The notes: generated by a model from the letters alone, not told the origin. Counted from the stretch's first letter, positions 9,895-19,304 are shown. The stretch is 64,000 bases of DNA from Clostridia bacterium (GCA_017626305.1 JAGAIW010000171.1:62001-126000), one strand, 5' to 3'. A program made the numbers and translations.

Positions 9895-12800
9895 ATGAAA
9901 AAAAGACACATAGCAGCTTTATCCTTGTCTTTGGCTTGTTCGCTGACCGTAGGGTTTGCTATGGGTAATTTGCAACCCCAAACAGCAGCCGCAGATACGC
10001 AAAAAGTATTTGCCAACCTGTTTGAATACGACGAAAGCGCAGTAACGCTTACCGATTATTCGGCGGCGGCGCAGACAAAGGGCTTGGACGCAGGCAAAAC
10101 GGGTCTTCACTTAAAATCGGTGAAGAGCGGTACGGACGCCGAAGGCACGACGATTACCTACGGCGGCGCATTGAGCGGTGCGTTCTCTATGGACTTCCGC
10201 GTATTCTCGGAAAAAGATTATACGCCGCTTGACGCTACCGCTACGCGTACGCACGCAAACGATTACGGTAGTTGGGGTAAAAATGATATTCCGTCGGCAT
10301 TCGACGATATGTTTAACCCCTATCTCGACTTAAAGGAAGTAGCGTTTACCTTTACTTCTACGGCGGATACGAACACGTGGTTTAAGCTTTTTGTACGTGG
10401 CGGCGGTTCGCAAGAAGCCGTTGCGGATAGAGTTTCCTTCCGTGTATTGACTTCCAAGGACAAAACGGACTGGTTGTCTAAATACGGTACTTCGGTTTGG
10501 ACGAAGGGAAACGGCAAATGGGCAAACTATATGTACAATGGCGATTATACGTTTAGTAATAAAATCGTCAACAGCGCGGCGGCAAACAATTCCGTAAATA
10601 TCGGGTTTAATGCTGCGACGGGTTCTGTATATTATAAGAATGCGTCGGGCAATCAAATAGAAATCAGAAACCTGTATTCTAATACGGCGCTTTTAGGTCT
10701 GGGTATGGACTGGGCTGTGGACGGCACCAGCGACGATAAGTATTTTCCTTTGGCAACCGACGCCTTTACGGGCGGTTATACCATGTCCATGGAATTTACC
10801 GACGTAACGGACAACGCATTCGTCGGCGGTATCAACAATACGACGGCGTATAACTATAACGATAAACAATACGCATATGCGGATATCACCGAAGCGTACG
10901 ATAGATACGCCAACATGGTCATTTACAGCATGAACGGCGTTTCGTTTGATAAGCCCGCGGAAAGCGTTAGCGTGCAAACGACGGCGGTTACGACGGATAA
11001 GGGTGCAATCTTGGACGCGGCAAAGTTTGAGAACGGCGGCAAGGCGTTACACCTTACCACCAGCAAATCGGGCGTAGAAGCGGAAGGCACTACCTTTGCG
11101 GTAAGCAATGCGTTTACGGGCAACTTTGAAACGGATTTCCGCGTATATTCGCAAAAGAGCTATACGCCGATGAACAATGCGACGTATACGCATAACCCTA
11201 AAACCGAACCGCTTGGCGAATCGGAAATTCTTTCCTTGTTCGGCGATAACTTTAACCCTTATCTGGACTTGAAAGAAGTGGCATTTACCTTTACTTCCAA
11301 GACGGACAGTAGCGTTTGGTTTACCGTATATTTCCGCGGCGCGGCTGCGGGGAATGCAGCAGACCAAGCTAATGTGCGCGTGAAGCTTTCCACCGACCCG
11401 ACCAGCGGCTGGCAGGCTTACGGCTACGGCGGTACGGGCTGTGCAAAAAACTGGAATTTCTCCAACTGGACGTTATTAAATAGTACGTTTAGTAACGTAA
11501 CCGTTCCTGCGAATTCGGCGAATACGTCCGTAAACTTTGGTTTTGATACGACGACGTACGATGTATGGGTCATGAATGGTACGACGAAAACGGTGGTTAG
11601 AAACCTGCTTAATAACGACGCTTTGGCGGCGGTAACGCTCAACGCAAGCGTATACAAAACGTTACCTGCAAACAGCTTTGCGGGCGGCTATACGGTAGAT
11701 ATTACCTTTACCGACGTTACGCCTGATAACTACACCAGCGTATACGCCGATACGGGCTTCCGTACGGATGCAGGGTATGCCGACCTTACCGAACAATACA
11801 AACGTTATCCCAACATGCTCGTTTACGGCATGAAGGACGGCGATACGGCTTTGGCAGTAGACAGCACTTTGGTTAAGCAAGCGAAAACCACTCCTGCGGT
11901 AAAAGCTACCGTAAGCGGAGAAACGTCGGTTGGTTCTACCTTGACGGTTGTTCCTACCGTAACGGATGCGAAAGCAGGCGCGCTTACCTACACGGGCGCA
12001 ATTTCTTGGAAGAACTTGAAGGACAACACCACGGGCGTTGCTGAAAACGGCAGTTTCGTAGCGGCTACCCCCGGTACGTATGCTATCACCGTTGGCGCTA
12101 TGGCGGAAAGCGGTAACTTCAACGCTACCCCTGCGTTTACCTTGAACGTAGAAGTTACGGGTTATAACGTAGTACTTAAATCGGACGCGGGCGCGGTGCT
12201 TGCAACCAGAAGCGTGAAGGTTGGCGAAAGCTACACCTTTGAAAGCCTTGCAAACGCAACCGAAAATACCTTCCTTGGCTGGAAGTATTCGGGCGGTTTG
12301 TATCCCGTTGGTTACACTATGACCCCTGACGGCGACGTAGAAATCGTTGCGGAAAGCATTGTATTTGCTATGAAAGATGGTGCGTCTATCCGTACGGAAG
12401 AAACGGCGGGACATAGCTACGGCTTGCGTTTCCAAGCAAACGTAGATAAGGATAAGCTGGCGGCGCTTGGCGCGACGGTCGTTTCCGCAAAGGGTAACAT
12501 TTTACCTGCGGATATGATTGAAAACGGCGTATGGTCCAACGAAGCTTTGGTTTTGAACCTTGACCTTTCCAGCGGCAGCGATACGTTTGTTATCACCAAC
12601 ATTTATCTTTCCAACTTCAACCGTAAGTTTGCGGCTCGCGCATACCTTGAAATTGCGTACGCAGACGGCAGCGTTGGTAAAGTTTACACCGCTTACGACG
12701 AAGCGAAGAACGCTTTTGCAGTAAACTATATTGCAAAGAAAGCTTTGGAAGACGCGGCGGTGAACACCACGAAGTACACGGCTGACGAAATAAAAGTATT

Positions 12801-13089
12801 CAACGGTTACGTAAACAGCGTTATCGAAGTTACCTACGACGCGCAAATGAACCTTACGTCCAACAACGCTACCGTTTACACGGTAGAAAAGGTTTCGCTT
12901 GTAGACGGCGTATTGACGGCGAAAGCGACGTTTGTTGACGGCGCATATCATTTCCATGATTTTGAAGCGCAGCTCGTTCGTCTTGCGGTTACCGCATACG
13001 ACGCGCAAGGGAATGCATTGCGTATCGTTCGTCCTACGTTCGTTTCCTATGAAAACGGCGTGTTGACGGCTACTATGAACGTAGCGTAA
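9895..13089 (+). CDS. Large secreted two-repeat surface protein, paralogue of the gene at 13494
   Basis: A 1064-residue protein of unknown function with AGGAGG 10 nt before ATG. Residues 1 to about 34 are a signal peptide ending TAAADT. It carries two copies of a roughly 300-residue module: copy one has FSMDFRVFSEKDY near residue 95 and FNPYLDLKEVAFTFTS near 139; copy two has FETDFRVYSQKSY near 411 and the same FNPYLDLKEVAFTFTS near 452. The modules look like jelly-roll, concanavalin-like sandwiches. A linker around 675-780 resembles an Ig-like fold and a short Listeria-type repeat (LGWKYSGGLYPVGYTMTP near 800). The final 235 residues start with MKDGASIRTEE and GLRFQANVDK, a domain shared with the paralogue. 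No lipobox or LPXTG is visible. Glycan or matrix binding is the best guess. Confidence 0.72.
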   Translation: MKKRHIAALSLSLACSLTVGFAMGNLQPQTAAADTQKVFANLFEYDESAVTLTDYSAAAQTKGLDAGKTGLHLKSVKSGTDAEGTTITYGGALSGAFSMDFRVFSEKDYTPLDATATRTHANDYGSWGKNDIPSAFDDMFNPYLDLKEVAFTFTSTADTNTWFKLFVRGGGSQEAVADRVSFRVLTSKDKTDWLSKYGTSVWTKGNGKWANYMYNGDYTFSNKIVNSAAANNSVNIGFNAATGSVYYKNASGNQIEIRNLYSNTALLGLGMDWAVDGTSDDKYFPLATDAFTGGYTMSMEFTDVTDNAFVGGINNTTAYNYNDKQYAYADITEAYDRYANMVIYSMNGVSFDKPAESVSVQTTAVTTDKGAILDAAKFENGGKALHLTTSKSGVEAEGTTFAVSNAFTGNFETDFRVYSQKSYTPMNNATYTHNPKTEPLGESEILSLFGDNFNPYLDLKEVAFTFTSKTDSSVWFTVYFRGAAAGNAADQANVRVKLSTDPTSGWQAYGYGGTGCAKNWNFSNWTLLNSTFSNVTVPANSANTSVNFGFDTTTYDVWVMNGTTKTVVRNLLNNDALAAVTLNASVYKTLPANSFAGGYTVDITFTDVTPDNYTSVYADTGFRTDAGYADLTEQYKRYPNMLVYGMKDGDTALAVDSTLVKQAKTTPAVKATVSGETSVGSTLTVVPTVTDAKAGALTYTGAISWKNLKDNTTGVAENGSFVAATPGTYAITVGAMAESGNFNATPAFTLNVEVTGYNVVLKSDAGAVLATRSVKVGESYTFESLANATENTFLGWKYSGGLYPVGYTMTPDGDVEIVAESIVFAMKDGASIRTEETAGHSYGLRFQANVDKDKLAALGATVVSAKGNILPADMIENGVWSNEALVLNLDLSSGSDTFVITNIYLSNFNRKFAARAYLEIAYADGSVGKVYTAYDEAKNAFAVNYIAKKALEDAAVNTTKYTADEIKVFNGYVNSVIEVTYDAQMNLTSNNATVYTVEKVSLVDGVLTAKATFVDGAYHFHDFEAQLVRLAVTAYDAQGNALRIVRPTFVSYENGVLTATMNVA

Positions 13090-13109
13090 GAAAAAGGGGG
13101 GATATTATT

Positions 13110-13226
13110 ATGAAAAAATATACGACTCCTGTTTTTGAACTGCAATACTTTGTAGAAGATATCGTTACGGAATCTATGCAAAAGGACGCCTTTGACGAAT
13201 ACTTCGTACAAGGCAATCAATTCTAA
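13110..13226 (+). CDS. 38-residue peptide, unknown function
   Basis: A short gene between two paralogous surface-protein genes. ATG 13110 has the purine-rich AAAAAGGGGGGAT just upstream and the reading frame ends in TAA at 13226. The product begins MKKYTTPVFELQYFVEDIVT and ends with an acidic, aromatic tail (EYFVQGNQF). It has no signal peptide. The opening KKY-x-x-P followed by a hydrophobic/acidic stretch ending in ED-I-V-T is reminiscent of small peptides that occur in gut Clostridia and that look like peptide precursors or small regulators, but I cannot name a family. A strong stem-loop follows at 13243-13270. Confidence 0.55.
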   Translation: MKKYTTPVFELQYFVEDIVTESMQKDAFDEYFVQGNQF

Positions 13227-13242
13227 ACAAAGCAACGGTTAT

Positions 13243-13270
13243 AAGGGGGAAGGCTTTTCCCTTCCCCCTT
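13243..13270 (+). terminator. Strong stem-loop after the 38-aa gene
   Basis: AAGGGGGAAGG (13243-13253) pairs perfectly with CCTTCCCCCTT (13260-13270) across a 6-nt loop. No U-run follows, so it may be an mRNA-end stabiliser or processing site rather than a full terminator. It separates the short peptide gene from the small lipoprotein gene. Confidence 0.5.
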
Positions 13271-13336
13271 GTATACCCAACCAAACGACACCCATATCGG
13301 GCATGGATGTTGTTTATCAAAACCAAAAGGACTTTT

Positions 13337-13483
13337 ATGAAAAAATTATTTATCGCATTAGCAGTTTTTTTGATGACGCTTACGGCGTTCGTCGGGTGCG
13401 GCGGGGGAAACGATTCTTCCGTGCCCACGGGTACGAGCGTGCAAAGCGACGAAGCGCTTGGCAACGATAAGTTTGCCGAATAA
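13337..13483 (+). CDS. 48-residue small lipoprotein
   Basis: ATG 13337 follows AAAAGGA and the frame ends in TAA at 13483, 10 nt before the next surface-protein gene. The peptide starts MKKLFIALAVFLMTLTAFVG and then Cys-21, a proper lipoprotein signal with FVGC lipobox, followed by a Gly-rich segment and a short polar tail (about 28 residues) ending NDKFAE. A mature lipoprotein this short has no room for a domain; it could be a membrane-tethered peptide, a signalling peptide source or the remains of a longer gene. Its tight spacing to the 1081-aa gene suggests co-translation. Confidence 0.6.
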   Translation: MKKLFIALAVFLMTLTAFVGCGGGNDSSVPTGTSVQSDEALGNDKFAE

Positions 13484-13493
13484 GGGAACGACT

Positions 13494-16400
13494 ATGAATA
13501 AAAAGAGAATACTTTCCGCGGTTTTATCCGCGGTATGCTTAACTTCCGCTGTTGGCGGGGGTTGGGCAATGCTTGCCAAAAATACCGCTTATGCCGACGG
13601 AGCACAGGCGTACGGTAAGCTTTTTGCATACGACGATACCACCGTATCACTCACCGATTATTCCACGGCGGCGTATACCCAAACGGGTTTAGACGCGGGA
13701 AAATCGGGGCTTTTGGTGCGGTCTATACATAGCGGCGTAGCCGCCGAAGGAACGGGAATTTCTTATAAAGGCGCGCTCAGCGGCGATTTTTCCATGGATT
13801 TTCGGGTGTTTTCCAAAGAGAGCTATACCCATACCCAAGGGGAAAGCACGCACACCGCGTTCGGCGCGGGAGAAACGTTTTTACAAAACGTTTACGCCGA
13901 TTATTTCAACCCGTATTTGGATTTAAAGGAAGTGGCGTTTACCTTTACTTCTACCATTGACCCGCAAGCGTATTTTACGTTATATTTGCGCGGTACGGAA
14001 GGGAAAAACGGAGCTGCGGACAGCGTTTCCGCGCGCGTAGTGCTTTCCACCGATACGGTGGAATACGGCTACGGCATGACGGGAGAAACGCTTGCTTTTG
14101 ACGAAAACGCCGTCGGTACTTGGACGAGCGTAAGCTCCACCTTTTCCAACGCGCTTATCGATACGAATAGAGAAAATCATTCAACGCAAATTGGTATCGA
14201 TACGAAAAACGCCGCCGTATATATCATGGACGGCAGGGAAAAGAAGGTTGTCCGTAAATGGACGGATAACGAGTATTTCTCGTCGTTACCGCAAAACACC
14301 TTTGGGGTATTGAGCGCGGACGTCTTGGACAGCGGGTATACCTTGGACATTACGTTCACCGACGTAACGGACGATAGCTGCGTGATTAACGCAAACGAAA
14401 ACGGCGCAAAGACGACCACTACCGAAGACGGCAGATACGCCGCTAAGGACGGCACGCACGAACGCTACGTTCATTTTCTTATTTATAGCGTATGCGGGCA
14501 GGCGTACGCGTACGACGCGCGCAAAATCACCGTGCAATCTTCGCCCGTTACCATTCAAACGACGACGGGCAGCGTAGCGGTTGACCCCGAAATGTTTGAA
14601 GGCGGGAAAAAGGCGATCCGCTTGACGACCAGCAAGACGGGGGAAGAAGCGGAAGGCACTACGTTTGATTTGAACTATACCTTTGCAGGACACGAAAGCT
14701 TTGGCATGGACTTCCGTGTATATTCGCAAATCAGCTATAAAAACGGCAATCCCAACTCGACGGGCGCGGACGATCCCAGCCCCGTCAATAAAAACACCTA
14801 TGCGTGGTGGTTGGGAACGAACGAAGAGCGTTGGAAAAAATTCCTTTCCGACGAAATCAATCCGTTTATCGATTTGAAGGAAGTGGCGTTTACCTTTACG
14901 TCCAAATCCAACCCCAGCGTTTGGTTTACTTTGTACGTACGCGGCGCGCACCCCGACGTATCTATGGACCACGTAAGCGCGCGGGTAGTCCTTTGCACGG
15001 ACGGTCAAAGCGGAACGGAGCGTTACGGCTACGGCTTATCTTGGGATAAAGCGTACCGCCACGCCAATGATACTTCGACGTCGTTTGGTACGGATTATTT
15101 GGAAAATCCGCTTTCGTATACCAAAATCGGGTTCGACCCGACGACGGGTTGGGTGACCTTAGGTACAAGGCAAGTACGACAAATTACCACCAACGAGCCG
15201 TCGGAAACCACTAACCGCCCGACGGGGCTTGGGGAGCTTGACTGGGGAACGCTTTCCCTGTCCGACTTTACGCAAGGGTATACCGTTTCCATGGAATTTA
15301 CCGACGTAACGTCGAATAGCGCGATTGCCGATTTTGAAGGCTTTGGCTTAATGAAAGCGGATAATAACTGGAATCGCTACGCCGATTTTGATACGCCGTT
15401 TACGCGGTATGCGAATATGCTGATTTACAACGTAACGGCAAACGGTATCGGCTTGGGCGTAAGCACGGATATTATCAAAACGGAAAAGGTTTCGCCTACC
15501 ATTTATGCCGATTTACCCGAAAAGGTGCTGGCAGGCGATAAAATCGACGTGACGCCTACCGTATTTTTGGTGGGTTCGGGGCGTATCGATTACGACGGCG
15601 AAATCACTTGGAAAAACGTGGACACGGGCGAACAGGGCAACGTTGGCAACACCAAGCAGGGTTGGATATTTACTCCGCCCAAGGCAGGGAATTACACAAT
15701 CACCTATTCGTCTATCAACACCAACGGTACGACGTACGGCAAAACGGCGGTGTTCTCTTTGCCGATTGTCGCGGAGCAAGGGTATCTCGTTACCCTGCAA
15801 ACCCTTTCGGGCGAAAGGATAGATACCGTTGCTTTGGAAAAGGGCGAAAGCTATACCACGATAGAGATAGAGTGTAAGGACGGACGACTGCTTGGCTGGA
15901 AATACGACGGTGGATTGTATCCCGTGGGGTATACGTTCACACCGACGAGTGACGTTACGCTGATTGCCGAAACGCTGGATTTTGCTCTGCGCGACGGAGC
16001 AAGCGTGCGCACGGAAAATACCAAGGGCTACGCGTACGGCTTGCGCTTTATTGCGGAAATAGACCAAGCGAAGTGGGACGCGCTCGTTACGGGCGGTTAC
16101 GTTTCTGCGTTGCACGGCTATATCCTGCCTGTGGATAAGATAGAAGACGGCTTTGAAGTGAGCGAGCAGGGCTTGATTTTGCCCACGCCCGTCAAAGACG
16201 GCTTAGGAAAGTTTGCCATTACGAGTATCCGCACGCATAATTACAACCGCGTATTTGCGGCGCGGGCGTACGTGGAAGTGACGTATACCAACGGCGAAAA
16301 AGCCAAGATATACACGGCGTACGACGAAGAGAAAAACGCGCGCTCGGTGGCGCAAACGGCAAAGCTGGATTTGGCGGATTCCAAACGAAATCCCGACGAG

Positions 16401-16739
16401 TATACAGCGGCGCAGGTGGAAATATTTGAAAAATATATCAATAGCGCGGTAGAGCTTTCGTATACCGATATGGACGGGGAGTTGGCAATCCAGTCGGGTA
16501 ACAAACGGGCGTATACGGCGGAGCGTGTTTCGCTGACAGACGACGTTTTGACGGTGAAAATCACCTTCCAAAAAACGGTGAAGACCTTCTTTAAAAAGAC
16601 GTATACGGGTACGCTGCCCATGCTGTCCGTGACGTGGACGAACGCGGCGGAAAACACGGCAAGACGTATCGTCAAGCCGACGACAATCAGTTTTACCGAG
16701 AACGTTGTAACGCTCTCATTCAAAATAAATAACGGTTAA
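13494..16739 (+). CDS. Large secreted two-repeat surface protein, paralogue of the gene at 9895
   Basis: A 1081-residue protein. ATG 13494 has AAGGGA upstream; the longer frame from 13458 overlaps the small lipoprotein gene. A signal peptide occupies residues 1 to about 34 (ending TAYADG). It keeps the architecture of the 1064-aa paralogue: module one with FSMDFRVFSKESY near residue 99 and FNPYLDLKEVAFTFTS near 138, module two with FGMDFRVYSQISY near 403 and INPFIDLKEVAFTFTS near 455, then a middle linker, LLGWKYDGGLYPVGYTFTP near 805, and the shared end domain starting LRDGASVRTENT near 831 with YGLRFIAEID. The divergence between the two is substantial, so this is an old duplication. The function is unknown; surface binding in the same glycan system is inferred. 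Confidence 0.72.
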   Translation: MNKKRILSAVLSAVCLTSAVGGGWAMLAKNTAYADGAQAYGKLFAYDDTTVSLTDYSTAAYTQTGLDAGKSGLLVRSIHSGVAAEGTGISYKGALSGDFSMDFRVFSKESYTHTQGESTHTAFGAGETFLQNVYADYFNPYLDLKEVAFTFTSTIDPQAYFTLYLRGTEGKNGAADSVSARVVLSTDTVEYGYGMTGETLAFDENAVGTWTSVSSTFSNALIDTNRENHSTQIGIDTKNAAVYIMDGREKKVVRKWTDNEYFSSLPQNTFGVLSADVLDSGYTLDITFTDVTDDSCVINANENGAKTTTTEDGRYAAKDGTHERYVHFLIYSVCGQAYAYDARKITVQSSPVTIQTTTGSVAVDPEMFEGGKKAIRLTTSKTGEEAEGTTFDLNYTFAGHESFGMDFRVYSQISYKNGNPNSTGADDPSPVNKNTYAWWLGTNEERWKKFLSDEINPFIDLKEVAFTFTSKSNPSVWFTLYVRGAHPDVSMDHVSARVVLCTDGQSGTERYGYGLSWDKAYRHANDTSTSFGTDYLENPLSYTKIGFDPTTGWVTLGTRQVRQITTNEPSETTNRPTGLGELDWGTLSLSDFTQGYTVSMEFTDVTSNSAIADFEGFGLMKADNNWNRYADFDTPFTRYANMLIYNVTANGIGLGVSTDIIKTEKVSPTIYADLPEKVLAGDKIDVTPTVFLVGSGRIDYDGEITWKNVDTGEQGNVGNTKQGWIFTPPKAGNYTITYSSINTNGTTYGKTAVFSLPIVAEQGYLVTLQTLSGERIDTVALEKGESYTTIEIECKDGRLLGWKYDGGLYPVGYTFTPTSDVTLIAETLDFALRDGASVRTENTKGYAYGLRFIAEIDQAKWDALVTGGYVSALHGYILPVDKIEDGFEVSEQGLILPTPVKDGLGKFAITSIRTHNYNRVFAARAYVEVTYTNGEKAKIYTAYDEEKNARSVAQTAKLDLADSKRNPDEYTAAQVEIFEKYINSAVELSYTDMDGELAIQSGNKRAYTAERVSLTDDVLTVKITFQKTVKTFFKKTYTGTLPMLSVTWTNAAENTARRIVKPTTISFTENVVTLSFKINNG

Positions 16740-16752
16740 GGAGATGGATAAG

Positions 16753-17223
16753 ATGAAAAAACGGTTTACTTTTTTAGCAGTTTTGGCGGTGGTGCTTTCG
16801 TTTGCGTTTGCGGCGGCGTGCGACGGCGGCGCTACGAGCTCTTCGGGCGGAAACTCTATTCCTGAAAGCAGCTCGTCGGTAGAAGATAGCTCTTCCGTGG
16901 AAGATAGTTCGTCGGAAGACAGCTCGTCGGAAGAACAGGCGTATACCATTTATTATTATTTAACGGAAGACGCGGAAACGGAATGTAAGATACAGCTTGT
17001 GGAAAAGGACGAAGTATACACGCTGACGACAAACGTTACCCGTGAAGGCTACGTTCTTTCCTACTGGAAGGATAAGGCTACGGGACAGCGGTATTATCCC
17101 CAAAACGGAGAATGGACCTGGACGCAGGAAGAAGACATGTCGTTGGTTGCGGTATGGGAAGTGGACTGGAACGCCAACCCCGACATGAAGGACGACGATA
17201 AATGGTCGGATTTCTACGTGTAA
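16753..17223 (+). CDS. Small lipoprotein with Ser/Glu linker and InlB-type repeat
   Basis: A 156-residue lipoprotein. ATG 16753 lies 9 nt after AAGGAG; the ATG at 16744 abuts the ribosome site and is unlikely. The signal peptide ends FAAAC near residue 23. Residues of about 30-60 are a disordered Ser/Asp/Glu linker with repeated SSSVEDSSS. The rest, with TREGYVLSYWKDKATGQRY and a Trp-rich end (MSLVAVWEVDW), matches the Listeria-Bacteroides (InlB B-repeat) fold found in surface proteins. It follows the 1081-aa gene by 13 nt and closes the surface-protein run. Confidence 0.7.
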   Translation: MKKRFTFLAVLAVVLSFAFAAACDGGATSSSGGNSIPESSSSVEDSSSVEDSSSEDSSSEEQAYTIYYYLTEDAETECKIQLVEKDEVYTLTTNVTREGYVLSYWKDKATGQRYYPQNGEWTWTQEEDMSLVAVWEVDWNANPDMKDDDKWSDFYV

Positions 17224-17260
17224 AGTACAATTTTTTCCCTTTTTTGTTGAAAAAAATACC

Positions 17261-17289
17261 TTTACACCCGTCAAGGTTTATGCTATAAT
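17261..17289 (+). promoter_or_regulatory. Sigma-A promoter for the glycosidase operon
   Basis: TTTACA (17261-17266) and TATAAT (17284-17289) are spaced by 17 nt, 15 nt before the start of the next gene, whose ribosome site AAGGAG follows directly. It gives the intracellular enzyme genes their own start apart from the surface genes. Confidence 0.75.
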
Positions 17290-17304
17290 AAAGGAGATTT
17301 CACC

Positions 17305-18492
17305 ATGAGTAAGTATAAAATGGGCTTTTGGAATTACGTTCGTACGGGCGATTTAAATGAAAAAACCGCCGTTGCCGACTGGAAAAAGTTGGGTATGAAC
17401 CTGCCTATAAGCTTTCATTACGACTATGAAAAGCACGATAAAAACGCGCTGATCCGTTTGCTGGACGAATGTCATGCAAACGGTATGCAGGTGATTATCG
17501 ACGACAAGCGCACCAACTTCCGCCGTTATATCCAAATCGGCAAAGCGCGCTTTATCGAAGAAGTAAAACAGGCGGTTGCCGACTTTGGCACGCACCCTGC
17601 CGCGTACGGTTTTTACGTCGGTGACGAGCCGACGGCAAAACAATGGGAAAGCGCAATCGACGCGTTTATCGTTGTCCGCGACGCTGCCCCAAAGCTTACG
17701 CCCTTTATCAATTTTTTTCCGTTGTTTGAAGACGAGAATTTTGAAAAGCTGCTGGAAGTGAAGTTATCCGACCAAGACGGCTACGCCGATAAGCTTGCGG
17801 ATTTTATAACGCGCACGGGCGCAAAGCTCCTTTGTTACGATTTTTACGGTCAATGCGCGTATTTTGACCGAGAAAAGGGGATAAACCTGTTTTTCCGTAA
17901 CTTGAATATGTATTATTCGGTAGCAAAGCGTACGGGCGTAACGCCGTTTACCTGTCCGCTGTCGGTGGGGCATTGGGGCTATCGTACGCCCACGGACGAC
18001 GATTTCCGTTGGCAAATGGCGGCGGCAACGGCGCACGGCATGACGGGCTTTATGTGGTTTTTCGTGTATGAAAGATTGCTCCATGAAAATTACCGCAATG
18101 CGCCGATTGACGAGTTTGGGGAACATACGGAAACGTTTGCGCGTATGTCGCACGAAGTGCGGAGCTTTATGAAAAATATTGCGCCGAAGTTAGAAGACTA
18201 CGAATTGAAAAGCGTGCAGCATTTTCATAAATCCTACGGCAATACGCCGATTTTTGACGGTAGCGGTAAGCTGAAAAGCATACAAGCGTACGAAGAATTT
18301 AACGTTGCGCCCATGGCGGTGTCACACTTTGAAAACAAGGACGGCAAGCAAATCGTTGCGGTGGTCAATCTTTGCGTGGACGCGCCGACGTTTGTAACGC
18401 TTACCTTCGCCGAAGATTTTAATCAAAACGATAAATCGCTTTGGATAGCGCCAGGGCAAATGCTGCTCTACTATCCAAACGCCGAAAAATAA
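17305..18492 (+). CDS. Cytoplasmic TIM-barrel protein, glycoside-hydrolase-like
   Basis: A 395-residue protein without a signal peptide. It reads as a TIM barrel: WKKLGMNLPISFHYDY near the start, IRLLDECHANGMQVIIDD, then YGFYVGDEPTA near residue 102 (the end of strand four in clan-A hydrolases usually carries the acid/base Glu, here possibly Glu-105), and TGFMWFFVYE near 247. The last 90 residues resemble a small beta domain. I cannot assign a family number. It starts a three-gene unit with an acetylesterase-like enzyme and a rhamnosidase-like enzyme, so a role in breaking down an imported oligosaccharide is likely. Confidence 0.68.
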   Translation: MSKYKMGFWNYVRTGDLNEKTAVADWKKLGMNLPISFHYDYEKHDKNALIRLLDECHANGMQVIIDDKRTNFRRYIQIGKARFIEEVKQAVADFGTHPAAYGFYVGDEPTAKQWESAIDAFIVVRDAAPKLTPFINFFPLFEDENFEKLLEVKLSDQDGYADKLADFITRTGAKLLCYDFYGQCAYFDREKGINLFFRNLNMYYSVAKRTGVTPFTCPLSVGHWGYRTPTDDDFRWQMAAATAHGMTGFMWFFVYERLLHENYRNAPIDEFGEHTETFARMSHEVRSFMKNIAPKLEDYELKSVQHFHKSYGNTPIFDGSGKLKSIQAYEEFNVAPMAVSHFENKDGKQIVAVVNLCVDAPTFVTLTFAEDFNQNDKSLWIAPGQMLLYYPNAEK

Positions 18493-18515
18493 AAAAGCAC
18501 AAGGGTAAAGAGATT

Positions 18516-19304
18516 ATGAAACAAGCGTACGATATCGTCATTTTGGCAGGACAATCCAACGCCGAAGGCTGCGGCGTAGGGGACGTGGAGCAAGAATATA
18601 TCCCCGACGAAAGAATATGCGCTTTGCAGGCGGAAATGACGGTGGAGCACCGTCCCGACAACGTGTATATTCAATTTGCCGACAAGCCGTTCGTCCTTTC
18701 CGTAGCAAAGGAAAAGGAAAGCGACGGGAAAAAGTACGGTAACTTTTCCTTGACGTTTGGCAAGGAATACGTCGAAAGCGGACGCTTAAAGGACGGCAGA
18801 AAGCTACTGATTGTGCGAATCGGCGTAGGCGGTACGGGTTTTTATAAAAAACAATGGGGCTTGCAGGATATTCTCTATAAAAAAATGATAGAAATGGTCG
18901 ATTACGCTCTTTCGTTAAACGCGGAAAACAAGGTGGTTGCGCTCCTTTGGCATCAAGGGGAGCACGACGCCTTTGAAGGTACGCCGCCCAAAGCATACGG
19001 CAAGCAGCTGAGCGCTCTTATAGGGGACGTACGCAAACGCTACGGGCAAATTCCCTTTATCGCAGGGGATTTCGTGCGCGACTGGAAAGGGAAAAATATT
19101 TCTTCCTGTCAGCCGATTGTAGATGAAATACGCGCCGTAACCCAAACGGTGGGTAAAGCGGGCTTTGTGGAAACGTCCGACCTGCCGTCTAACGACGAAC
19201 AAACGCAAAACGGGGACGACATTCATTTTTGTCGGCAGTCCCTGCACGTTTTGGGAAGACGTTATTTTGCGGCGTATAAGGAGATTGCAAATGAGCGCAT
19301 TTGA
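18516..19304 (+). CDS. SGNH hydrolase, sialate O-acetylesterase-like
   Basis: A 262-residue cytoplasmic protein; ATG 18516 follows an AAAGAGA ribosome site, and the frame upstream of it overlaps the previous gene. The start DIVILAGQSNAEGCGVG holds the nucleophile Ser of block I in the SASA family (carbohydrate esterase). GVGGTGFYKKQWG and LLWHQGEHDA are the Gly and Asn/His-type middle blocks, and DDIHFC near residue 237 supplies the Asp-x-x-His of the final block. The family removes acetyl groups from sugars. Its 3' end overlaps the rhamnosidase-like gene by 14 nt, which suggests translational coupling. Confidence 0.82.
   Translation: MKQAYDIVILAGQSNAEGCGVGDVEQEYIPDERICALQAEMTVEHRPDNVYIQFADKPFVLSVAKEKESDGKKYGNFSLTFGKEYVESGRLKDGRKLLIVRIGVGGTGFYKKQWGLQDILYKKMIEMVDYALSLNAENKVVALLWHQGEHDAFEGTPPKAYGKQLSALIGDVRKRYGQIPFIAGDFVRDWKGKNISSCQPIVDEIRAVTQTVGKAGFVETSDLPSNDEQTQNGDDIHFCRQSLHVLGRRYFAAYKEIANERI

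Noticed and set aside
9895..13089. LPXTG sorting signal on the large surface proteins
   Set aside because: I read the C-terminal ends of the proteins at 2642, 9895, 13494 and 29559 and found no LPXTG with hydrophobic tail.
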